DNA of 11,395 nt, taken from contig DASUKF010000013.1 of NCBI GenBank assembly GCA_036278875.1, positions 1 to 11,395 on the forward strand, given 5' to 3'. Position 1 is the first letter of the stretch. Each line of letters opens with the position of its first letter. Under the pieces are notes generated by a model. The model saw only the letters and a program-made list of their open reading frames with translations, was not told where the DNA came from and did not search any database. Positions 5,796 to 11,395 of this stretch are shown here, one piece after another. Source of the DNA: JANWLD01 sp036278875. Lineage in GTDB: Bacteria > Patescibacteriota > Saccharimonadia > Saccharimonadales > 2-12-FULL-41-12. A program made the position numbers and the translations under genes.

Positions 5796-6905
5796 TTAGT
5801 GGTAAATGAAGTTCTGGAATTCACTGTGCGCTGGTACCTTGTCGCTATACCCTACTCTACCAAAACCCGCGATACCATTCATATCAGAATACTTAATCAT
5901 GCTTTTATCAGATGATACCCATTCGACTATGCCTACATGGTTAGCTGTCGTCTGTGCGATAGCACCGACTCTGGGTATGGTGCTCACATGCCAGCCCGGA
6001 GTAAGCGCCGCATAATATGCCCATGTAGCAGCATTGCCCCACCCCGGAGGCGCGCCGCTTCTTGCGGCGGCGTAATAAGTGCACCAGCCTTCCGGATATC
6101 CGACTCCGCCGAAGGAAAAGCTAAAACTGGTTCCTATTACCGGCACGGTGTTGCGCGGCTGGGCTTGCGTACCATCAGGTATGACTATCAGTGTGCCGGG
6201 CTTCAGCTTGTGGGTCAGTTCTACATCATTAAAGCTTATGACCTGGCTTGTATCGGCCCGGAACTTGGCCGCGACAGATTCCGGCGTATCTCCCGGTTGA
6301 ACCCTGTATACCAAGCCGTTTACAGGGCTTATTAACAGGTCCATACCTACGGTCAGAGTATCACCCCCGAGATTATTGGAAAGCCTTATAGTTTCAGGAG
6401 TAATTCCGAACTTGTCGGCCAGGCTCTGCACGGTATCGCCCTGCTTTACGGTGTAATGGATTATGTCTTTGTTGGATTCAAGCCCGTCGGAAATAACTTG
6501 CGGTTTGCTTACCACGCTATCATCGCTTGATGATACCGCCAGGCTTGCATTCTCCGAATCCGCCGTGTTGGTAACGGCTGTAGCTTCGGGCAACCTGGCT
6601 TCGCGGGCGATATTAACCGCAATGTCTGCGGCAGAAAGCTGGTCAAGCGGACTGGAAGACTCTAAATCCTGGCTTGCGGCCGCGCTCAGTTTCTGAGTAT
6701 CCGGTCCTTTGGGGGAATTCGTATACACCAGTACGACCACTACTGCTATGACTAATATATTGGCAGTAAGTATCCCTAGCCTGGCATATCGCTTCTCTGA
6801 TTTGCCGAATATGCGGGTGAAGATTCTATGTCTAAAGCTATTGCGAGGTGCGCGCGTTCTCTTATCTACAAGATTAGAGGCGGCTACGCTTATTGAACTG
6901 CGAAT
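5796..6905 (-). CDS. Membrane-anchored cell-wall protein with two LysM repeats and a CHAP domain (probable AUU start)
   Basis: This is a probable peptidoglycan hydrolase (amidase or endopeptidase) held at the outer face of the membrane. With the proposed start it has 369 residues: an Arg-rich cytoplasmic tail (1-42), a signal-anchor helix (about 43-61, LGILTANILVIAVVV), a low-complexity acidic/Ser linker, LysM repeats at about 149-193 (YTVKQGDTVQSLADKFGI) and 198-243 (YRVQPGDTPESVAAKF), and CHAP at about 262-369. CHAP candidates are C275 (GWCTYYAA), H323 (NHVGIVEW) and D341 (KYSDMN). The frame is open back to a TAG just before 6905 but holds no ATG, GTG or TTG before GTG 6740, which lies inside the membrane helix and has no ribosome-binding site. 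ATT at 6903-6905 has AGGGAG 6 nt upstream and a promoter just beyond, so I take it as the start. Domain calls are firm; the start is inferred. Confidence 0.88.
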   Translation of the reverse strand: MRSSISVAASNLVDKRTRAPRNSFRHRIFTRIFGKSEKRYARLGILTANILVIAVVVVLVYTNSPKGPDTQKLSAAASQDLESSSPLDQLSAADIAVNIAREARLPEATAVTNTADSENASLAVSSSDDSVVSKPQVISDGLESNKDIIHYTVKQGDTVQSLADKFGITPETIRLSNNLGGDTLTVGMDLLISPVNGLVYRVQPGDTPESVAAKFRADTSQVISFNDVELTHKLKPGTLIVIPDGTQAQPRNTVPVIGTSFSFSFGGVGYPEGWCTYYAAARSGAPPGWGNAATWAYYAALTPGWHVSTIPRVGAIAQTTANHVGIVEWVSSDKSMIKYSDMNGIAGFGRVGYSDKVPAHSEFQNFIYH

Positions 6906-6911
6906 ATACTA

Positions 6912-6917
6912 CTCCCT
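6912..6917 (-). promoter_or_regulatory. Ribosome-binding site pointing to an AUU start codon
   Basis: AGGGAG on the minus strand is followed by 6 nt (TAGTAT) and then ATT at 6903-6905, in frame with the LysM-CHAP protein. No ATG, GTG or TTG lies near it in that frame. The geometry is ideal for initiation at ATT. Confidence 0.65.
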
Positions 6918-6926
6918 GTTTAGTAA

Positions 6927-6955
6927 TTTATTCTTTGTCAAACAAGCACAGTCAA
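6927..6955 (-). promoter_or_regulatory. Probable promoter of the LysM-CHAP gene
   Basis: On the minus strand TTGACT (6950-6955) is 17 bp from AATAAA (6927-6932, 4 of 6 match to TATAAT). A start near 6920 would give a leader of about 15 nt holding the AGGGAG site and then the ATT codon. The -35 box has the same TATTGACT octamer seen twice in the 1958-1986 promoter pair. A second TTGACA at about 6940 has no usable -10 box at normal spacing. Confidence 0.5.
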
Positions 6956-6957
6956 TA

Positions 6958-6990
6958 GATGAAATCCAATGTAAGAATTTTTATTTCATC
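6958..6990. repeat. 8-bp inverted repeat just upstream of the LysM-CHAP -35 box
   Basis: GATGAAAT (6958-6965) and ATTTCATC (6983-6990) are exact inverted copies with a 17-bp spacer. The promoter-proximal arm ends 2 bp from the -35 box. The stem is A/T-rich and no T-run follows on the minus strand, so a terminator for mltG is unlikely. An operator is possible. The rest of the 178-bp gap between mltG and the LysM-CHAP gene shows nothing else I can name. Confidence 0.35.
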
Positions 6991-7083
6991 CAAAACTGCA
7001 ATATAAACTTTAGCAGGTAAAGACGGTTAAGACAAGATTATTCGCATATTATTTTATCAACCATAACAGAGGTATCGCGCAGA

Positions 7084-8136
7084 TTAATTGCAGAGTTTTT
7101 TACAATATTTTTTGGTCAATGCTTCGTGTTCGGACAAGGTCTTGGAAAAGTATGTCTTACCGTTGTCGCCCGCGACGAAATACAGCCAATCCGTATCACT
7201 CGGGTAAGCCACGGCCTTTAGCGAACTGTCGGATACGTTGCTTATGGGTCCCACGGGCAACCCGGCATGCAGGCGCGTGTTATAGGGGCTGTTAAAACTC
7301 ACGCTGGGTTTATGACCTGCTTTTATGGCTCCATAGAATGCCGTCACATCGGAACCAAGCGGCATGTTCATCTGAAGCCTCTTTAAGAATACCTGCGCCG
7401 CCATAGCACGGTCAGACGGATCGCCGACCTCCTGTTCTACTATTGAAGCCAGTATGACGCCCTGATGCACGGTCAGGCCCTCTTTGTTGAAGGCGGCCCG
7501 GATATCCGGTGTCAGGTGCAGGGCCATCTCGTCCAACGATTGTCTGATTATATGGCTGGCGTCGGTATCGGCTGTCTTTTCGAAACTTTCCGGATAGAGA
7601 TAGCCTTCCAGACTCGCGCCTTTCGGCTTGTCGGCCAGGGCCGGATTGTCAGCGTATTGCGCCGGATCCAATGCCTTGTCTACGTTTCCCGGGGTAAATC
7701 CGTCTTTTATCAGATCTTTTCTTATCTGTTCCAGTCGCCTGCCGGGCAGTATCGTGACCAGGTCGGTTGCTACGTCTCCGTCGGCTATGGCATCGGCTAT
7801 CTCCGGTACGGATTGTGACTGCTTGAACAGGTAGGTTCCGGCCTTGAGCTTGTCGCGCAGGTTGTGGTTGCGTATGTACCATTCCATGGCCCAGTCGCTT
7901 CGGATGACGTTCTTTTCCTTTAGAAGCACGGCTATCTGGCTGGGGGCGGTACCGGGCTCGATAGTTACGACTATTCCGGCATTGCTTGCGCTAAGCGGCT
8001 TCAGGTTGTCCTGATAGGCTTTTCTGACCAGTACGGCGCTGCCGAAAAGTGCGATTATCAGCAGTAATCCGGCGATTATGGCAATCTTTCTGCGTTCGCT
8101 TAGGGACATCCCTCTCCTGTGGTGAAACTTAGTCAT
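7084..8136 (-). CDS. mltG: Endolytic murein transglycosylase MltG (YceG-like)
   Basis: MltG cleaves nascent glycan strands at the outer face of the cytoplasmic membrane and is thought to set glycan chain length. The 350-residue protein has a short basic cytoplasmic N-terminus, one membrane helix (about 17-38) and a LysM-like region near 55-120. The catalytic domain contains LEGYLYPESF (176-185), ILASIVEQE with catalytic E234, MPLGSDVTAFYGA, and YNTRLHAGLPVGPISN. Length matches the family. The C-terminus ends in a C345-x3-C349 pair on the outer side, which I do not know from typical MltG. The ATG overlaps the end of ruvX by 8 bp, with AGGAG 5 nt upstream, so translation is probably coupled. 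TAA at 7084 is followed by no visible hairpin. Confidence 0.96.
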   Translation of the reverse strand: MTKFHHRRGMSLSERRKIAIIAGLLLIIALFGSAVLVRKAYQDNLKPLSASNAGIVVTIEPGTAPSQIAVLLKEKNVIRSDWAMEWYIRNHNLRDKLKAGTYLFKQSQSVPEIADAIADGDVATDLVTILPGRRLEQIRKDLIKDGFTPGNVDKALDPAQYADNPALADKPKGASLEGYLYPESFEKTADTDASHIIRQSLDEMALHLTPDIRAAFNKEGLTVHQGVILASIVEQEVGDPSDRAMAAQVFLKRLQMNMPLGSDVTAFYGAIKAGHKPSVSFNSPYNTRLHAGLPVGPISNVSDSSLKAVAYPSDTDWLYFVAGDNGKTYFSKTLSEHEALTKKYCKKLCN

Positions 8137-8539
8137 TATGGCTCCTGAAATGTTCTTCTAGTATAAAGCATGCGGCTACGTCGTCTAAGGGTTCTTTCGG
8201 GTTTCTTTTGAGCTCGGAGCGGTGCTGTTCGGCCTTTTTGCTGCTTAAGCTTTCATCGGCGAACGAAAGAGGTACTTTTACATATTCCTTCAGTTTGCCA
8301 GCGAAGTTGCGCGAAGCTTCGGACTGACCTGTTTCTTCACCGGACATATTCCGCGGCAAACCGACTACTATGGAGCTGATATCGTGTTCACGCACCAGCG
8401 ATTCTATCTCATGAAAGACCTTCGGCCCGTTCGGCAGTATAGCCAGCGGGTTCGGGATACGGGCTATGGTGTTGGCTATGGCTACGCCTATGCGCACGTC
8501 GCCTACGTCTAATGCCAATATATTCTTAGCTTCGCTCAT
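8129..8539 (-). CDS. ruvX: RuvX/YqgF-family RNase H-fold nuclease
   Basis: The YqgF/RuvX family comprises RNase H-like enzymes implicated in 16S pre-rRNA 5'-end maturation and proposed as a Holliday-junction resolvase. At 136 residues it matches the family. Visible signatures are LALDVGDVRIGVA with D11, IVVGLPRNMSGEE (57-69), FADESLSS with E96 (many relatives have ERLTT here), and a C-terminal acidic motif LDDVAACFILEEH with D119/D120. The ATG at 8539 is 14 bp after the stop of the upstream bitopic protein gene. Only a weak, distant AAGG precedes it, which suggests coupling to the upstream gene. The ruvX-mltG pairing is common in bacteria. Here both sit behind envelope genes in one apparent operon. 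Confidence 0.95.
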   Translation of the reverse strand: MSEAKNILALDVGDVRIGVAIANTIARIPNPLAILPNGPKVFHEIESLVREHDISSIVVGLPRNMSGEETGQSEASRNFAGKLKEYVKVPLSFADESLSSKKAEQHRSELKRNPKEPLDDVAACFILEEHFRSHND

Positions 8540-8553
8540 AATTGACTGGCGCC

Positions 8554-10239
8554 TTAAGGTATACTGCTGCCGTCGGATTGCTGTATCACGATATTTATCT
8601 TCGAGTGGTTGCCCGGTACATGGCCTACCCAGAACGGGCTTAGTTCGACCGTCGGATTCTTCACGCCCGGTATCTGCCCCAATATGTCCTGGGCTTCGCC
8701 GGATTTCTTGCCTGCTATCTTGTTCTTGATATCGTCCTGGTTAAGGTTGGGGCCGACTACGACTTCCGTATCAATTGTCAGCGGGGTCTGTCCGTCGTCT
8801 GCCAGCGAACCGGCACTGTTGAATTTGATATCCGCCTGGTCGATACCGTAGCTGAGTATAGACTGGCTCTTGCCGCCTTCCTGCTGCTTGACCTGGTCAT
8901 CGATAAGTTTCTGCAGGTCGTCCTGGTTCACACCCATCATGGTGTAGGTCTTGGTAACACTGACCGTGACCTGCTCGCCTTCGGAATTAACCGCCGGGGT
9001 TACGGTGAAGTCGCCCGGGGTTGCCTTGAACGAATCTTCTAGGGGCACGTAACCTTTGTCCTTGAGATCTGATACGAACTTGTCATGGGCCTCATTAGGC
9101 TCGCCGTTCAGGCGCTCCTTGGCTTTATCCACATCAGCCTGGGTAACGACCTTGACTATATTGTCAGTACCGCCGCTGGCGCTCCCGCTAGCCGATACAT
9201 CAGAACGTCCGGATACGCTGAAGTCAGCGTTGCTTACATTGCCGTCCTTGCCGCCGGATTGCGCCGTAATATTGATATCGTGGGTTGCCGGATAGATAAA
9301 ACATCCGTCTGAATCAGTAGTAGCCCCGCTTGTCGTAAACGTGGCATTATCCTGGGTTATGAATGTAGCACCACCTGCGCTGACACCCGTGCCCGCAGGC
9401 ACGCTACTTGGGGCATTGAATGGATTTCCGCTACATTTCTTGGCCGTCATGGTTACACTGCCGCTGGCTTTCTTGCCTTTGTTCTGGGTGCCGGAAGTAT
9501 TGACCGTCTCGCTGAAGTCCTGCTTGTCTGTCCGGGTAGAAGCACGTACTACGCTATTGGCCGTATCTACACCGCTGGCATTAGGGTCGGCGACAAACCC
9601 GAAACTTACAGGCAGTTTGTTGGTCTGCGCTTTGAGCGTAACGTTGGCCTTTGGCGCTATGAACAGCGCCCATATCAGGCCGAGTATCAGAAGAAGCACG
9701 ATAAGCGCTATGATTACGGCTTTCTTGCGAAACTTACCGAAGTTGGGAACTTTAATCTTGTTCTTTTTCTTGGGCTTTTTTGCCGCGGCGGCCGCGGCTT
9801 CGGCCGGCTTGGGAGTGTTGTCTATCTCTATCTCGTCGCCAGTGTCGGCAAATTTAGCATCCGGCGCTACTTGTGATACGGGAGCATGCGGGTCAACCTC
9901 TACTTCTTCCGGTTCGGACTTAGCCGGAGCAGGAGTGGCTCCGCCGGGTTTTGGTACTGGAGGGATATAAGGCTTGCTGGTCAGGTTAGAAGCCACGAAA
10001 AGACCCGTAGCGCCTGCCAGAGGCAATATGCGCGTTTCAGAGGTAATAAGTACTATCTTCTTACTATTCTGGTCCTGGGCACGTTTTAAAAGCTTCATAT
10101 TGACTATGGATTGAAGCACGCTGGCTCTTTTTGGCAGAACGAGCGCAACGATGTCCTTAGGGCTGTTCTGGACTTTGTCGATGATACCGGTTATTTCTTC
10201 GTCGACATCTATATAGATAGTGTCTTTTGATTCAGCCAT
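8554..10239 (-). CDS. Bitopic membrane protein with baseplate-J-like extracytoplasmic region
   Basis: The 561-residue protein has four visible parts. The N-terminal cytoplasmic domain (about 8-88; DIVALVLPKRASVLQSIVN, KKIVLITSETRILPLAG) looks alpha/beta and resembles the front domain of CPR proteins that annotation pipelines label baseplate J/gp47 family; I state this from memory. A Pro/Ala- and acid-rich linker (about 89-153) follows, then a Lys-rich stretch and one membrane helix (174-194, AVIIALIVLLLILGLIWAL). A large outer domain (195-561) contains PAGTGVSAGGATFITQ and ITAQSGGKDGNVS, matching the baseplate-J pattern of a GT-turn strand then a GxxGN motif. The only two cysteines, C269 and C313, are both outside and could pair. 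The gene is 28 bp after the FtsA-like gene and 14 bp before ruvX. Function is unknown; a cell-envelope scaffold or surface-structure role is inferred. Confidence 0.8.
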   Translation of the reverse strand: MAESKDTIYIDVDEEITGIIDKVQNSPKDIVALVLPKRASVLQSIVNMKLLKRAQDQNSKKIVLITSETRILPLAGATGLFVASNLTSKPYIPPVPKPGGATPAPAKSEPEEVEVDPHAPVSQVAPDAKFADTGDEIEIDNTPKPAEAAAAAAKKPKKKNKIKVPNFGKFRKKAVIIALIVLLLILGLIWALFIAPKANVTLKAQTNKLPVSFGFVADPNASGVDTANSVVRASTRTDKQDFSETVNTSGTQNKGKKASGSVTMTAKKCSGNPFNAPSSVPAGTGVSAGGATFITQDNATFTTSGATTDSDGCFIYPATHDINITAQSGGKDGNVSNADFSVSGRSDVSASGSASGGTDNIVKVVTQADVDKAKERLNGEPNEAHDKFVSDLKDKGYVPLEDSFKATPGDFTVTPAVNSEGEQVTVSVTKTYTMMGVNQDDLQKLIDDQVKQQEGGKSQSILSYGIDQADIKFNSAGSLADDGQTPLTIDTEVVVGPNLNQDDIKNKIAGKKSGEAQDILGQIPGVKNPTVELSPFWVGHVPGNHSKINIVIQQSDGSSIP

Positions 10240-10267
10240 CAGTTATCCGCACCCCTGCAAAAAGCAT

Positions 10268-11395
10268 TCATATACGTAACATCCTATCAAATCTTGCCCT
10301 CAGCCCGCTAGTAGACTCCAGGTCTTCCTGCTGCTGCAGGGTATCGAGTCCGACACGCAGGAGCCCCATAGCCGTTATGAAGGTATGGTCGTTGGCTTTG
10401 CCGGTGTTATCCTCTATGCCTACGACCTGCTCCGGATGAATGAGCGATATCTTGGGTTTACGGGTGAACGGCAGCTGACCGTACCAGTTGGTCTGTTCCA
10501 GGGCATCTATAAGCTTGCCCAGAGATGCACCGCCGCCGCAAAGGAGTATCTGGTGCGGCAGATTCTCCAGCTGGTTATAGTCGGAAAGTGCCAGCTCCAC
10601 GCCGGAAAGCCACACGTCGCAGGTCTTGTCCAGGCTTTCGCTGATAGATGCGTGCTGGTTAAGATCTTCTTCGGCTCTTTCGGAGAAGTCCAGCTTGAGC
10701 TTTTCGGCGACATCGAACTCCACGCCCAAATCCCTTTCTATGGAGCGGGTATAGGCGCGGCCGCCAATACCAAACATCTTGGTACCCTGCACGCCGCCCT
10801 CATTGATGATGGCTATATCGGTAGTACCGCCGCCGACGTCCATAAGGATGGCATTCATGCTGGCATTGTTGTTGTCACCGATGACCGAGCGCGCTACGGC
10901 GAAAGGTTCGGCCGCTACGGCCAGGAGGTCCAGGTCCAGCTCGCCTGTTACCCTTTCCAGGGCGGCTATATGTATCATCGGAGCGAACGCCGTATAGAGC
11001 TGTACCAGGATATCCCGCCCCTTGAAGCCTATGGGGTTGGTGACGTTGTAGCCATCGATACTGATGCTGACCAGTGCGCTGTTTACCAGGCGCACGTCAA
11101 TATGCTGGCTACCCAGCTCCCATTCCAGATTCTTGCGGGCCTGTTTCTCGGCACGCTCCTGGACCAGTTCGATGATGTGCTCCATTTCGGCTACATCCAG
11201 CTCAAGGTTCGGATCCTTACGGGTGCATCTGATAGTCGTAGTCGTACCTTTCACAAGCTCGCCGGCTATACCGACAACGGCCGTACGCACGCTTATCTGA
11301 GCCTGCTCCTCGGCTATAGCGAGAGCGCGGTTGCAATTCTCGACCACGCTGCCAATATCAGCAACTGCCCCTGCCTGCATATCGGTGAGCTTCTG
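10268..11395 (-). CDS. FtsA/PilM-family actin-like protein, 5' end beyond the window
   Basis: This is an ASKHA-fold ATPase of the kind that links FtsZ or pilus parts to the membrane. The frame is open to the right edge; 375 residues are present, so roughly 30-45 N-terminal residues with the first phosphate loop are missing (FtsA is usually about 400-420). The ATG at 11380 is internal, because coding-like sequence continues past it. Visible are the SHS2/1C-type region (VRTAVVGIAGELVKG onward), the second phosphate loop DVGGGTTDIAI (about 10808-10840), GIGGRAYTRSI, and the adenosine motif LLCGGGASLGKL (about 10511-10545). The last residues (GLRARFDRMLRI) can form an amphipathic helix like the membrane-targeting tail of FtsA, which favours FtsA over PilM. 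It is the first visible gene of the unit with the bitopic protein, ruvX and mltG. Confidence 0.82.
   Translation of the reverse strand, partial: QKLTDMQAGAVADIGSVVENCNRALAIAEEQAQISVRTAVVGIAGELVKGTTTTIRCTRKDPNLELDVAEMEHIIELVQERAEKQARKNLEWELGSQHIDVRLVNSALVSISIDGYNVTNPIGFKGRDILVQLYTAFAPMIHIAALERVTGELDLDLLAVAAEPFAVARSVIGDNNNASMNAILMDVGGGTTDIAIINEGGVQGTKMFGIGGRAYTRSIERDLGVEFDVAEKLKLDFSERAEEDLNQHASISESLDKTCDVWLSGVELALSDYNQLENLPHQILLCGGGASLGKLIDALEQTNWYGQLPFTRKPKISLIHPEQVVGIEDNTGKANDHTFITAMGLLRVGLDTLQQQEDLESTSGLRARFDRMLRI

Noticed and set aside
6738..6740. GTG as the start of the LysM-CHAP gene
   Set aside because: It lies inside the hydrophobic helix, has no ribosome-binding site, and leaves about 165 bp of coding-like, in-frame sequence upstream unexplained.
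5766..7074. Exact 12-bp repeat ATAACAGAGGTA at 5766-5777 and 7063-7074, both just after a gene on the minus strand
   Set aside because: A few 12-bp matches are expected by chance in 11 kb, and one copy is explained by the obgE extended -10 box. No third copy was noticed.
9341..9970. Long plus-strand open frame of 209 codons opposite the bitopic protein gene
   Set aside because: It mirrors the Ala/Ser/Thr/Gly-rich coding strand and shows no start signals of its own.

Overview
The window looks like a chromosomal housekeeping segment of a candidate-phyla-radiation (Patescibacteria) bacterium. Saccharibacteria is my best guess. This rests on gene content and protein style: a compact minus-strand gene train, a DEDDh exonuclease I, an FtsA-like protein beside a membrane-anchored protein with a baseplate-J-like outer region, and a signal-anchored LysM/CHAP protein. 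No rRNA or marker tree is available here, so the assignment is inference.

Layout, right to left, which is the direction of transcription for all genes but one. (1) 11395-8129/7084: an FtsA/PilM-family actin-like protein (5' end outside the window), a 561-residue bitopic protein, ruvX and mltG. They are packed with gaps of 28 and 14 bp and an 8-bp overlap, so this is very probably one operon linking envelope or division proteins to a peptidoglycan transglycosylase. (2) 6955-5796: a membrane-anchored protein with two LysM repeats and a CHAP domain. It has its own promoter and appears to start at an AUU codon. (3) 5771-2276: obgE, a small carbon-nitrogen hydrolase-like protein and exonuclease I (sbcB), again closely packed. 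(4) 2329-1926: a divergent promoter region serving the only plus-strand gene, a 95-residue single-pass protein with a very basic tail, and an unrecognised 220-residue acidic protein whose transcript would be almost leaderless. (5) 1259-1: the uvrA promoter and the first 402 codons of uvrA, which runs off the left edge.

The two themes are cell envelope and division (FtsA-like, baseplate-J-like, MltG, LysM-CHAP) and genome or ribosome maintenance (UvrA, ExoI, RuvX, Obg). I see no tRNA or rRNA gene, CRISPR array, insertion sequence, or convincing intrinsic terminator. No gene-free stretch exceeds about 180 bp once the LysM-CHAP gene is extended to its likely start. The best candidate for something undescribed is the FtsA-like plus bitopic-protein pair. 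The cleanest sequence anomaly is the AUU start.
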